Shown: positions 8,933 to 16,987 of the stretch, piece after piece
How the letters are laid out: the number at the start of each line of letters is the position of its first letter
Numbering within the stretch: position 1 is the first letter of the stretch
Assembly: GCF_010994035.1 (NCBI RefSeq)
Contig: NZ_WIXN01000021.1
Coordinates: 38,584-77,601, forward strand
Direction: 5' to 3'
DNA from: Virgibacillus aidingensis
Lineage (GTDB): Bacteria; Bacillota; Bacilli; Bacillales; Amphibacillaceae
Length of the DNA: 39,018 bases
The notes under the pieces: generated by a model
What the model was told of the DNA's origin: nothing
Database searches by the model: none
Seen by the model: the letters and a program-made list of their open reading frames with translations, nothing else
Translations under genes and position numbers: made by a program

Positions 8933-10222
8933 ATGAGTATCAGTATAGGAGAGAGAATAAGACACTTAAGAATATACAGGAAGATGTCACAATCCGAGTT
9001 AGTGGAGGGAATATGTTCCGTTGCATATTTAAGCAAAATAGAAAACGGAAAAGCAAAACCCTCTAATCAATTCCTGGAAAAGGTTTCCGTAAAACTGAAT
9101 ATCGAGTTTGAAATGCTGAAAAACCAGAATGATGATGGTTTTCAGGAAGAAATAGAAACCATATTATTTAAGATGGAAGAACAAAGTAAGGCGCTTTCCC
9201 AAGAGGAGGAGTCCTTACTGAAAATGGCATTGCTGGAGTTCATTCCAACCCAGTTATTAGTAAGAGTTTTTACTACGCTGTTCAAAGAACTAGTAGAAAA
9301 AAAATCAATGATTGAAGCAAATAAGCTTTATGATTCCTACTATAAAAAGTTGATGAATGAAACGGAAGATCTGGAAGTGGAAAGTCAATCCGAACAAAAG
9401 AATTATCTGGCGCTTCATAATGTATTGGGTAAATATTTTTATGTTCAGCAGAATTTCAATCAATCCGACTATCACTATTCCATTTCCGAAACGTTAATCA
9501 GTGACAGTAAAGATATCGAGAGTGCTAAGTTATATTACAATATCAGCCTAGTAAAACAGCGGATTTTAGAAGATAAAACATTGGCTCTTTTCTATTCCAA
9601 AAGGTCTTATGAGATCTTTCGAAGGGAAAATGATTTGGATAACCTGGTTAGAGTATTGATAACGATGGGAGTACAATACCACTTACTTTCAAAATACGAT
9701 TTCTCACTTAAGTCTCTTAGAGAAGCCCAAAAGCATTTGGAAGAATTCCAATCAAAAAGCAGACAGGTATTTTTGCCAATGATCACATATAACATGGGCA
9801 GGGTTTATCAAAAACTGGAAGAATATGAAGAAGCAATATTATATTATAATAAAAGCCTTGCCTGCACCGAAAGTGAGGTTCAAAAATGCTATATTTTAAA
9901 AGGGATGCTGGAAATCAGGCTAAAGAAGAAAGAATGGCCAACTGTTAAGAAACTATTAGATGAGACCTTTACCTTGGTCAATAAAAACAAATTAACCCAC
10001 ATGGAAATTGAATTACATTCAATTAAATCCAAGGTTTTTAAAAACAGGGGAGACCATTTCAACTATGAAAAAACTATAAAGTATGCTATAGAATGCGCTG
10101 TATCAGAGGGTTATACTCCTTTGATCAAAGAAATGGCTGAGGAATTGGCCGATTACTACTTTGAATTAAGACTTTATAAAAAATCCTCGGAGTATTATTT
10201 TCTTGCCCTGAGTAATTCTTGA
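8933..10222 (+). CDS. NprR/RRNPP-like HTH-TPR transcriptional regulator
   Basis: 429 residues. Residues 1-65 are an XRE-type helix-turn-helix (GERIRHLRIYRKMSQSELVE, then YLSKIENGKAKPS). The rest is a run of tetratricopeptide helices (for example ALHNVLGKYFYVQQNFNQSDYHYS; MITYNMGRVYQKLEEYEEAILYYNKSL). This architecture and length match the RRNPP peptide-receptor regulators of Firmicutes (NprR, PlcR, Rgg, Rap), which bind short imported signalling peptides. AGGGGGATC precedes the ATG at 8933; the longer frame from 8900 lacks a ribosome site. It is convergent with the operon that begins with the 43-residue peptide at 11524-11655, a candidate signal precursor. Control of the neighbouring RiPP genes is inferred. 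Confidence 0.85.
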   Translation: MSISIGERIRHLRIYRKMSQSELVEGICSVAYLSKIENGKAKPSNQFLEKVSVKLNIEFEMLKNQNDDGFQEEIETILFKMEEQSKALSQEEESLLKMALLEFIPTQLLVRVFTTLFKELVEKKSMIEANKLYDSYYKKLMNETEDLEVESQSEQKNYLALHNVLGKYFYVQQNFNQSDYHYSISETLISDSKDIESAKLYYNISLVKQRILEDKTLALFYSKRSYEIFRRENDLDNLVRVLITMGVQYHLLSKYDFSLKSLREAQKHLEEFQSKSRQVFLPMITYNMGRVYQKLEEYEEAILYYNKSLACTESEVQKCYILKGMLEIRLKKKEWPTVKKLLDETFTLVNKNKLTHMEIELHSIKSKVFKNRGDHFNYEKTIKYAIECAVSEGYTPLIKEMAEELADYYFELRLYKKSSEYYFLALSNS

Positions 10223-10334
10223 ATTAAACACAGACTGAGTCAATTGTTCAGGTTCTATTCAAGAAAGCGGGCCTTGCCTCCCCTATTGTTAATTCTTTTC
10301 ATCCTTAAGTTCACTCACCTTAGACAAATATTCT

Positions 10335-10940
10335 TTAAACTACTTCAAGTATTGGAGCAGCGTCCATATCTTCAGTAACGTTCTTGTTTAAACAGATATG
10401 TCCGTTAAGGTAGGTTAATATATTTTCTTTCTTCAGATCGTTTAAAATCCTCGTTACAGTAGTGCGGGTGGAAAGAACCAGGCTGGCCAGCTGCTCATGT
10501 GTAAATAATTCTTTAATAATAAAACTGTTATTCCCATGACTTTCACCATACTCCTGAACTAAAAAGCTGAATAAGGATATTAATCTGTCCCTCACAAACT
10601 TTTGCCGTTTAATAAGATTTAAAGTTTCTCCTCTCATTAAGGTCGCTGTTACTTTGTTCAATAAGAAGTATTTTTCTTCTATACTATTAACCGGGCTCCA
10701 TTTGTAAATGAAAAAATGTGTGTCTTTCCTGTTCGTCCTCAATTCGTAAACACTTTCAAAATTTACATTTGGCGATCGTATAGCGTCATCAGGTTTCAAT
10801 ACATTTATCAGTATTTCTTCTCCATCGCTATGTAATTCCCATAGCTGAGCAGTCCCTTCACTTAAATAATAAATATACTCTGTCTCTATATTAATTATTT
10901 GGCCGTCTGACAGTTTCATTTCCCTATACTCGCTAATCAT
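10335..10940 (-). CDS. Crp/Fnr-like transcriptional regulator
   Basis: 201 residues: an N-terminal cyclic-nucleotide-binding-like beta barrel (IYYLSEGTAQLWELHSDGEEILINVLKPDDAI) and a C-terminal winged helix with the Crp signature (FTHEQLASLVLSTRTTVTRILNDLKKENIL). The barrel lacks the clear RSA phosphate-binding motif of true cAMP receptors, so the effector is unknown. The start overlaps the stop of the preceding 196-residue gene by four bases (ATGA), showing translational coupling in one operon with that gene and the 43-residue peptide. A role in controlling the RiPP locus is plausible. Confidence 0.8.
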   Translation of the reverse strand: MISEYREMKLSDGQIINIETEYIYYLSEGTAQLWELHSDGEEILINVLKPDDAIRSPNVNFESVYELRTNRKDTHFFIYKWSPVNSIEEKYFLLNKVTATLMRGETLNLIKRQKFVRDRLISLFSFLVQEYGESHGNNSFIIKELFTHEQLASLVLSTRTTVTRILNDLKKENILTYLNGHICLNKNVTEDMDAAPILEVV

Positions 10941-11527
10941 AACTTCACCCCTGCATTTCTTATGACCCAGCTAAGTAAGCTAAGCTTGAATTTTTCATTT
11001 AGTAAGGGAAAGTTAATCTCTTCTGTATAGTCAAGCAGGGTGTATTCGCCGTGGATGTTTCCATGCAGATCAAGTAAATGATTCAATGTATCTGCATGAT
11101 TAAGGTCCACCCTATGATTTCCCGATTCATGTAAATAACCGATAATTAAAGAAGTGCTGATATTTGCCTCACTTCTGGCTTTGTCTATTTTATTAAAAAA
11201 GTTTTTATGATCTTCTGCCCCGAACAAGTAAATAAATCGGTTGTTGACACTGTCTAAAACATAAACCCCTCTACTTTCCATTCGGTTAATTGTATTATCT
11301 CCAAGTGAAATAATAATGGGTATGCAGCCATCTGAAGCGGTGCTCCTCAATAACTCATACATTATTTGACCCAAAACATCTTTATCAATTATATGAAAGT
11401 TGTTTTGCAGACCTTCATAATCATGTTCAATATCTTTAAGAATCAAACAGGGAATGGAAACTGGGTATTTATTAGATGCATTCTCAGTTAACTGGTTAAA
11501 TATCATTTGATAATTTGAGTTTCTCAT
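10937..11527 (-). CDS. Unknown 196-residue protein, middle gene of peptide-Crp operon
   Basis: I do not recognise this family. It is soluble, with no signal peptide or membrane segment. Features: FHIIDKDVLGQIMYELLRSTASDG, a beta-rich centre (CIPIIISLGDNTINRMESRGVYVLDSVNNRFIYLFGA) and a histidine-rich stretch around residues 135-165 (YLHESGNHRVDLNHADTLNHLLDLHGNIHG). Its ATG overlaps the stop of the 43-residue peptide gene (ATGA) and its own stop overlaps the start of the Crp-like gene in the same way. Such tight coupling suggests the three products act together, perhaps sensing and regulation. Confidence 0.6.
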   Translation of the reverse strand: MRNSNYQMIFNQLTENASNKYPVSIPCLILKDIEHDYEGLQNNFHIIDKDVLGQIMYELLRSTASDGCIPIIISLGDNTINRMESRGVYVLDSVNNRFIYLFGAEDHKNFFNKIDKARSEANISTSLIIGYLHESGNHRVDLNHADTLNHLLDLHGNIHGEYTLLDYTEEINFPLLNEKFKLSLLSWVIRNAGVKL

Positions 11528-11655
11528 AAAATCACTTCACCAGCAGGATTTTCATCAAATGGTCCCGGCTGTAATTCATCTGATGCCATTTCCGTTACAG
11601 CCCCTCCTCCAAAACACAATCCGCAAAGCAATACAATTAAAGCAACTCTTTTCAT
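11524..11655 (-). CDS. 43-residue exported peptide, candidate signalling pro-peptide
   Basis: A short gene with a strong ribosome site (AAAGGAGAGG, six bases before ATG). The product starts MKRVALIVLLCGLCFGGGAV, a positively charged end plus hydrophobic core like a signal peptide, followed by a short polar acidic tail ending DENPAGEVIL. Size and layout match pro-peptides of RRNPP quorum systems (Phr, NprX, PapR), which are exported, cut and re-imported. The tail is about 23 residues. Its stop codon overlaps the next ATG, so it heads the peptide-unknown-Crp operon. A NprR-like receptor lies 1.3 kb away in convergent orientation. It could instead be a small lipoprotein-like or toxin peptide; the signal role is inference. 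Confidence 0.65.
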   Translation of the reverse strand: MKRVALIVLLCGLCFGGGAVTEMASDELQPGPFDENPAGEVIL

Positions 11656-11687
11656 TTTAACCTCTCCTTTGATTTGTTGTTAATTTA

Positions 11688-11727
11688 ATTGTATCCGCGG
11701 GCAATGGTTAAATAGAAGAGGTTAAAT
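11688..11727 (-). promoter_or_regulatory. Promoter of the 43-residue peptide operon, with direct repeats
   Basis: On the minus strand TACAAT (11693-11688) is a fair -10. Upstream lie two direct copies of ATTTAACC, 14 bases apart (11727-11720 and 11713-11706). This places the nearer copy over the -35 region, a typical activator or repressor position. Confidence 0.35.
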
Positions 11728-11837
11728 TTTGCGATATTAAAAGCAAATAAAACCATAATTAAATTAAAAATTTAACTGAATCTGCTATTGCCCAAAGGCA
11801 GATGCATCTTTAAAAAATTACCTGTACAAATGGAAAT

Positions 11838-11868
11838 GGCGAACCAATAACTACATTAATGGCTCACC
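11838..11868 (-). terminator. Hairpin after the SpaB_C-like gene
   Basis: On the minus strand GGTGAGCCA pairs with TGGTTCGCC over nine positions (including G-U pairs). It lies about 80 bases after the stop of the SpaB_C-like gene and is the likely end of the precursor-LanB transcript. The following T-run is weak. Confidence 0.4.
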
Positions 11869-11945
11869 ACTTATTGTCTTCTTATCGTGATTGCAGGCAT
11901 TCCTGATATCTGCAGCAACCATTCGCTCACCCTTTTTATATTACT

Positions 11946-12944
11946 CTATTCTCCTTTTAATGTGGATCCGAACTTCACTGCATAATCATTTAAGGCATAT
12001 GTTGGATAAGTTAACCTGGAGACGACATAATTCATGTAGAATCTATCTGTATTGGTTAACCTCAAGAGTAACAGTTTTTTATATAATGCATTCATAATCC
12101 ATCTGTTTGCGATTAACACCTCATCATAAAGAAAATAGCGATTCATGTTTTCTTCAGAGAATGTTACTTTATGCCTTTTAGAGGCATGTTTTACTTTTTC
12201 ATCAATATGTTTGCGCTTAAAGGGCATATAAAAGTTCAACTCTTTACCTTTTATAAGTGGTCTTATTTTATGAAAGAAACTCATTAAATTCTCAGTTAAA
12301 CGGCTTGGTGATAGGTCGAAGTCAAATAACCCCTCTTCCAAATCACGCTCATAATTGAGTTGAAATTGCTTTTCAATACGTTCTTTATCCTGTTTATTTA
12401 AGCGATGGATAAAGGCAATATAATGGGAAAGGTGACAGTTATAGGCACTTTTCTCTGTAGATTCAGGTGATTCATATAGCTCCAGCATCTTATGAAATTT
12501 CATCATTTCTTCAATAACTGGGTATAATGAATTGTCATTGAAATATGAGCTGCAATAATAGGAATCGAATATATGGTTTGTTTCCCGGAATAGCTCATCT
12601 TCTATATCTTTTTCAAAAATGGACGCTTCAGCATTTACTGTCACTTTGCCTTTATAAATTGGTTTAAATGGATCGGATCTCCTCAATATCCTTGCTGTTG
12701 ATTTATACCTTTGTATAAATTCATTCTCATCATAATGTATGAATGAATCGGAGACGCCTTCCTCCAACTCATTGACCACCAATGGTAAAGTCTCATCATC
12801 CAACGCCCCTCTGAGGTGAAGGTGATAGCCATTTTCCCATCCCTTATCGACCATAAATTTGTAGTCGGAAACAAGTTTTATTATTGTATTTTTCAATTTT
12901 TCCGAAGGCTCCACTGCAAAGCATTTAATACTATAATTAGTCAT
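11946..12944 (-). CDS. Stand-alone SpaB_C-like (thiopeptide-type) RiPP protein
   Basis: 332 residues. The start resembles the SpaB_C / thiopeptide-type bacteriocin biosynthesis domain: NYSIKCFAVE, a KGWENGYHLHLRGAL strand-turn, an acidic helix pattern and HLSHYIAFIHRLNKQDKERIE. It lacks the E-x-x-RYGG motif of a working glutamate-elimination domain, which the neighbouring LanB has. In thiopeptide and pyritide pathways single SpaB_C-like proteins of this size catalyse the [4+2] cycloaddition between two dehydroalanines, so a ring-forming or accessory role is possible here. It follows LanB by two bases and is surely co-translated with it. The family is reasonably sure; the reaction is not. Confidence 0.65.
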   Translation of the reverse strand: MTNYSIKCFAVEPSEKLKNTIIKLVSDYKFMVDKGWENGYHLHLRGALDDETLPLVVNELEEGVSDSFIHYDENEFIQRYKSTARILRRSDPFKPIYKGKVTVNAEASIFEKDIEDELFRETNHIFDSYYCSSYFNDNSLYPVIEEMMKFHKMLELYESPESTEKSAYNCHLSHYIAFIHRLNKQDKERIEKQFQLNYERDLEEGLFDFDLSPSRLTENLMSFFHKIRPLIKGKELNFYMPFKRKHIDEKVKHASKRHKVTFSEENMNRYFLYDEVLIANRWIMNALYKKLLLLRLTNTDRFYMNYVVSRLTYPTYALNDYAVKFGSTLKGE

Positions 12945-12946
12945 AA

Positions 12947-15805
12947 TTAACCCATCCTTCTTAGATTATAATTAATATTTGAAAAAACGAATCGCATAAA
13001 CTGATTAACTTCTTCTTCTAACTCTCTTTTAAATGGAAAATGTCTATTCATGGCCATGTGAATAATGCTGCGAACTAAATAAAAAAGTTCATCCCTGCTT
13101 AAATTTTCCTGGTTTTTCATTAAATGATAAACCCTATTGGATAAACGGTTATATTGGGTTAATGGTAAATGGGAATCCCTCTTATAATCCTGCAGCGCCT
13201 GTAATGCGATGTCACGATACTCATTACGGCGTTTTGCAAATGGCTTAACGTATGTGGAGTCCTTTTCAATCTTTTCCAGATAATCGTAAAGCAGATCAAG
13301 ATCATTGCCCAGCAATCCAAGCAACATATAACTCGAGAGGTATAACGCTCTTCCGGTCTCATTATAATCTGCATAAAGTTCTTTAAAAGTCTCCATTGAA
13401 TTTGTCTCCGCAGCAAATAATTTATATACTGTTTTATAAATTTCTTTGCCTCCATACCTGTTAATCTCGGGATAAAATAATGTTTTTTTGAAGTCATATA
13501 AGTCCCCGGAAACAAGCATAGAAGATAACTTTTCTTCTAACTCAAGATCTTTTTTGCTGTCTTTTCTGTAGCGCAAACGAATATGTTCTTTGTTACGTTC
13601 ATCAATAAAATTTACTAAAAACATATCTTCTAAAGATAAATCCCTGCTTACATTTAAAATAGCTTTTTCGACTTTTTCTCTTTTGCCATTCCTGTAATAC
13701 AGAAGGTAAGAACTAACGTTTAGATCAAGTTTATCTGAAAAGTCCTTTGATACCTCCAGGGTTTTTTTCACATGATTATATCCATGTTTTTCACCTTCAA
13801 ATTCCTTATGTCCCGAAGAGTAAATCCAATCACTCACTTCATTTTCAACATTTTCCAGCTCCGGTGCTTCCATCAATGTCAGTGTATACGCTTGCCCTTC
13901 ATTTCGTTTGCAGGTCTCAAGAAAGCTGATTGCTGTATTATTGTCCGTTGGAATGGGCAAACTCCTGTCCCCTTCCAATAAATATATATATTTATATCTG
14001 TCTAACTTATATTTTTGGATCAGTTCATTGATTTTATGGGTTCTTTCTTCTTCCGTACTTTCCTTTGGAAACTTTATATTTATTCTCGCCGGTGACAGAA
14101 TAAAATCTTCGTATTCTATCCGGGGTATAAATTCCAAGTATGAAAATTTCTCGGCAGGAAAGTTACTGGGATATTCAAAACAATACATATAAAATTCATT
14201 TAAAAAAATTAAAGCAGGGTGCTCATTAAAATTCCTGTAATTAAATAAATGCGTAGCTACCGGATAAACAACTTCATCCTTATGAATCATATGAAGCCGG
14301 CTGCCATGTGCTATTATATCGATTTCATTTAAAGGGACCCTATCCATTGAATGCTCAGTTTGACCCATGCAGTCAATAAATATATCCGACTCACTTTTAT
14401 GCGTTAATCCAACGTCTTTAAAATAATTGCTAACATAATTAATTTCAGCGTACTTAAATTGATTTACTGATTTCTCTTCTCTTTCAGGCAAAGAAAAACG
14501 GCCTGTAAACGAGTTACGGGGATGTGAAAAAGCATTGGGGGGTAAGATAAACTGCTCTTTATATGGCACCATTTTACAATCATATGAAATGGGAATTCTG
14601 CGTTCTCCCTCTTCCCCGTAAATATCTCTCATATTTTTATAGTCAGTTGAAGTCAGTGTAAGAACTCCTTCATTATCTGCTGAGCTGCTTTGCATCATTC
14701 TATTTAAAATATATTGTTCTATTTCCTTGCTCTTTTTATCTCTTTGCAAAGACTGCGGAAGACCAATACCTTCATCTTCGTCAATCATTTGCAGTAAAGG
14801 CACTCTGGTATAAGACCCATACTTTCCGGCAAAAGAATTATAATATCTATCCCAGTCAAATGTATGAAGCTTATCGAAATAATTCATGATTTCCAATGAA
14901 TCATCGGCATTAACCTGATCTATCACATTTTGTTCCTCATCCATCGCATCATATATATATAAATCAACAATGAGATAGGATGAACTCTTGCACAGTGAGG
15001 ACATTTTATGAATTAAATCTTTATACAAATCAATGCCTTCTCCAATGTCTGCATTTCTGTACATTTCCAAAGCATGCTGTATGTCTTCCAGAGCCGATAC
15101 GAATTCCCGGCTGCCGCTGAAAATTCGTTTTAACCTCTCCATAAAAGCATCAGAATCCCGGTTAATGGAAGGGCTTGATAGCTCAGTTTTTATGATATCT
15201 GCTGTAATTAGCTTCTGTATAACCCCCAAAATTAATTGCTGATCTTGATGCTCGCCAAACTTTTTTAGAATTTCGTTTACAGAAACAGGCTTTCTTAAAA
15301 TTTCAAACAGCATATTCAAAAATTTGGTATCTTCAAAGTAAATATAGGATGTATTATTAGACATATATTTCTCTAACACATATTGTTGGTCTTTTTTATA
15401 CAATCTCGGATTTATCACTAATTTCACATCGGATGAGGATTTCAATATGGAGTTTTCTACTTTTTTAATAAGTTCTTGTTCCCATTCCAAAGAGATTTCC
15501 ACTTTTTTTATTTGTTTTTTTTCATTATCAGCCTGATTTAACGTAATACCTGAATTTAGACGGCTGGGTTGGGGCCTTGCTGCCATCCTTAATAAATACT
15601 TTACCAGTGCCTTTTTCGTTTTCTTATCAATTTTTTTACCATTGTCTATGATTTTTTTTAATTTATTATACAAGGATTTACTATTAAGTAATATTCTTTC
15701 CTGAAATTTTGGATCGCGGATAATTTCATTTAAATAAGGTTCTTCATCTTCAGTAAATAACCGCTTAACTACTTCGAATTCAATGGCAGTTTTACGTTTA
15801 ATCAT
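12947..15805 (-). CDS. Full-length LanB-type dehydratase (tRNA-dependent Ser/Thr dehydratase)
   Basis: 952 residues, close to NisB in length. LanB enzymes move glutamate from glutamyl-tRNA to Ser/Thr of a precursor and then eliminate it to give dehydroalanine or dehydrobutyrine. The N-terminal glutamylation region holds the family's YLLRMAARPQP(S) motif near residues 70-81. The C-terminal elimination region holds R743 in HIRLRYR, E780 and R783 in YPEINRYGG, and H916 in IIHMAMNR, which correspond by spacing to NisB R786, E823, R826 and H961. All catalytic landmarks therefore look intact. Start follows GAGGAGGAAAG. The gene lies directly downstream of seven precursor genes; no LanC cyclase gene is in the window. 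Confidence 0.85.
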   Translation of the reverse strand: MIKRKTAIEFEVVKRLFTEDEEPYLNEIIRDPKFQERILLNSKSLYNKLKKIIDNGKKIDKKTKKALVKYLLRMAARPQPSRLNSGITLNQADNEKKQIKKVEISLEWEQELIKKVENSILKSSSDVKLVINPRLYKKDQQYVLEKYMSNNTSYIYFEDTKFLNMLFEILRKPVSVNEILKKFGEHQDQQLILGVIQKLITADIIKTELSSPSINRDSDAFMERLKRIFSGSREFVSALEDIQHALEMYRNADIGEGIDLYKDLIHKMSSLCKSSSYLIVDLYIYDAMDEEQNVIDQVNADDSLEIMNYFDKLHTFDWDRYYNSFAGKYGSYTRVPLLQMIDEDEGIGLPQSLQRDKKSKEIEQYILNRMMQSSSADNEGVLTLTSTDYKNMRDIYGEEGERRIPISYDCKMVPYKEQFILPPNAFSHPRNSFTGRFSLPEREEKSVNQFKYAEINYVSNYFKDVGLTHKSESDIFIDCMGQTEHSMDRVPLNEIDIIAHGSRLHMIHKDEVVYPVATHLFNYRNFNEHPALIFLNEFYMYCFEYPSNFPAEKFSYLEFIPRIEYEDFILSPARINIKFPKESTEEERTHKINELIQKYKLDRYKYIYLLEGDRSLPIPTDNNTAISFLETCKRNEGQAYTLTLMEAPELENVENEVSDWIYSSGHKEFEGEKHGYNHVKKTLEVSKDFSDKLDLNVSSYLLYYRNGKREKVEKAILNVSRDLSLEDMFLVNFIDERNKEHIRLRYRKDSKKDLELEEKLSSMLVSGDLYDFKKTLFYPEINRYGGKEIYKTVYKLFAAETNSMETFKELYADYNETGRALYLSSYMLLGLLGNDLDLLYDYLEKIEKDSTYVKPFAKRRNEYRDIALQALQDYKRDSHLPLTQYNRLSNRVYHLMKNQENLSRDELFYLVRSIIHMAMNRHFPFKRELEEEVNQFMRFVFSNINYNLRRMG

Positions 15806-15830
15806 CTTTCCTCCTCCTCACATTTGTTAT

Positions 15831-15878
15831 TGATACATGCTGGTTTCAGACATTTGTGTTTAAAACCAGCATGTATCA
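15831..15878 (-). promoter_or_regulatory. Perfect 16-bp inverted repeat between precursors and LanB
   Basis: TGATACATGCTGGTTT and its exact complement flank a 16-base loop, in the 105 bases between the last precursor and LanB. There is no T-run after it, so in RNA it would act as a stabilising 3' structure for precursor mRNA, a processing site or a leaky attenuator. Such elements give high precursor and low enzyme output in lantibiotic operons. Confidence 0.6.
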
Positions 15879-15910
15879 TGGACTGCTGCAAATATTAATA
15901 GAAACATTCG

Positions 15911-16039
15911 TTAAGGCTTTGTGATAATAATGATGGATGCTACTCCAGATGCTTCCATCTCTTGCATAGCAGTAGAGGACTCTACATTGTAATCTTCAAG
16001 ATCTACCTTGACATCATTTGATGTGACAACTTTTTTCAT
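15911..16039 (-). CDS. RiPP precursor peptide, class A, copy 7 (nearest LanB)
   Basis: 42 residues, starting MKKVVTSNDVKVDLEDYN and ending EASGVASIIIITKP. AAAAAGGAGG stands seven bases before ATG. An acidic leader carrying VDLEDYNVE, similar to the F-x-L-D-type box bound by LanB, precedes a hydrophobic core whose only modifiable hydroxyl residues are S35 and T40 (S31 if the cut lies earlier). No cysteine. This copy uses several codons different from copies 5 and 6 but encodes the same peptide, which shows selection on the protein sequence. Confidence 0.85.
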   Translation of the reverse strand: MKKVVTSNDVKVDLEDYNVESSTAMQEMEASGVASIIIITKP

Positions 16040-16092
16040 GAAAATGCCTCCTTTTTAATTTTTTAGTCAGAATATAAACTTGCTTTACAGCT

Positions 16093-16221
16093 TTACGGCT
16101 TTGTAATAATAATGATGGATGCTACTCCGGATGCTTCCATCTCCTGCATGGCAGTAGATGATTCTACATTGTAATCCTCCAGGTCTACCTTAACGTCATT
16201 GGATGTAACTACTTTTTTCAT
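16093..16221 (-). CDS. RiPP precursor peptide, class A, copy 6
   Basis: 42 residues, same product as copies 5 and 7 (core GVASIIIITKP). Own AAAAAGGAGG site seven bases before ATG. The spacer after it (about 53 bases) is nearly identical to the one after copy 5, so copies 5 and 6 are recent duplicates. No cysteine; dehydration of S35 and T40 by the downstream LanB would give a linear or ring-closed dehydro-peptide. Confidence 0.85.
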   Translation of the reverse strand: MKKVVTSNDVKVDLEDYNVESSTAMQEMEASGVASIIIITKP

Positions 16222-16274
16222 GAAAATGCCTCCTTTTTAATTTTTTAGTCAGAATATAAACTTGCTTTGCAGCT

Positions 16275-16403
16275 TTACGGCTTTGTAATAATAATGATGG
16301 ATGCTACTCCAGATGCTTCCATCTCCTGCATGGCAGTAGATGATTCTACATTGTAATCCTCCAGGTCTACCTTAACGTCATTGGATGTAACTACTTTTTT
16401 CAT
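16275..16403 (-). CDS. RiPP precursor peptide, class A, copy 5
   Basis: 42 residues, identical in protein to copies 6 and 7. It is the first class A copy, following class B across a shorter 173-base step, which marks the junction between the two sub-arrays. The ribosome site is AAAAAGGAGG with one extra base of spacing. Class A differs from class B at the N-terminus (MKKVV against MEEIV), at residue 11 (K against Q) and in the core (VASIIIITKP against VMSIIVITRP). Confidence 0.85.
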   Translation of the reverse strand: MKKVVTSNDVKVDLEDYNVESSTAMQEMEASGVASIIIITKP

Positions 16404-16447
16404 GAAAAATGCCTCCTTTTTAATTTTTTAGGTTTGGATATAAGCAT

Positions 16448-16576
16448 TTACGGCCGAGTGATAACGATGATTGACATTACTCCGGATGCTTCCATCTCTT
16501 GCATAGCTGTAGATGATTCTACATTGTAATCTTCCAGGTCCACCTGGACATCATTTGATGTAACGATTTCTTCCAT
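16448..16576 (-). CDS. RiPP precursor peptide, class B, copy 4
   Basis: 42 residues starting MEEIVTSNDVQVDLEDYN, core GVMSIIVITRP. Ribosome site AAAGGAGGC before ATG. Same product as copies 1-3. The leader region VDLEDYNVESSTAMQEMEASG is unchanged between class A and B, as expected for the part read by shared enzymes, whereas the core varies by conservative hydrophobic swaps. Confidence 0.85.
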   Translation of the reverse strand: MEEIVTSNDVQVDLEDYNVESSTAMQEMEASGVMSIIVITRP

Positions 16577-16627
16577 GAGATTTGCCTCCTTTCTAATTCT
16601 TTGAATGGATATAAACTTATACGGCGT

Positions 16628-16756
16628 TTACGGCCGAGTGATAACGATGATTGACATTACTCCGGATGCTTCCATCTCCTGCATAGCAGTAGATGATTCT
16701 ACATTGTAATCTTCCAGATCCACCTGGACATCATTTGATGTTACGATTTCTTCCAT
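16628..16756 (-). CDS. RiPP precursor peptide, class B, copy 3
   Basis: 42 residues, same protein as copies 1, 2 and 4. Almost identical in DNA to copy 2 including the spacer, with ribosome site AAAGGAGGC. The C-terminal proline and preceding basic residue are kept in all seven copies, so the free C-terminus R/K-P may matter for maturation or export. Confidence 0.85.
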   Translation of the reverse strand: MEEIVTSNDVQVDLEDYNVESSTAMQEMEASGVMSIIVITRP

Positions 16757-16807
16757 GAGATTTGCCTCCTTTCTAATTCTTTGAATTGATATAAATTTGT
16801 ACGGCGT

Positions 16808-16936
16808 TTACGGCCGAGTGATAACGATAATTGACATTACTCCGGATGCTTCCATCTCCTGCATAGCAGTAGATGATTCTACATTGTAATCTTCCAGATC
16901 CACCTGGACATCATTTGATGTTACGATTTCTTCCAT
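16808..16936 (-). CDS. RiPP precursor peptide, class B, copy 2
   Basis: 42 residues, same protein as copies 1, 3 and 4; differs from copy 3 by single silent changes (for example ATT for ATC in the SII stretch). Ribosome site AAAGGAGGC. Exactly 180 bases from both neighbours. Confidence 0.85.
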   Translation of the reverse strand: MEEIVTSNDVQVDLEDYNVESSTAMQEMEASGVMSIIVITRP

Positions 16937-16987
16937 GAGATTTGCCTCCTTTCTAATTCTTTGAATGGATATAAACTTATACGGCGT

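Noticed and set aside
8821..9066. 81-codon frame overlapping the regulator start
   Set aside because: Begins at the -10 box itself and overlaps the HTH-coding region in another frame without a ribosome site.
12947..15805. Split LanB with only the glutamylation half (as in thiopeptide loci)
   Set aside because: The C-terminus of the 952-residue protein holds the elimination residues (HIRLR, EINRYGG, IIHMAMNR), so it is full length and the 332-residue neighbour is additional.
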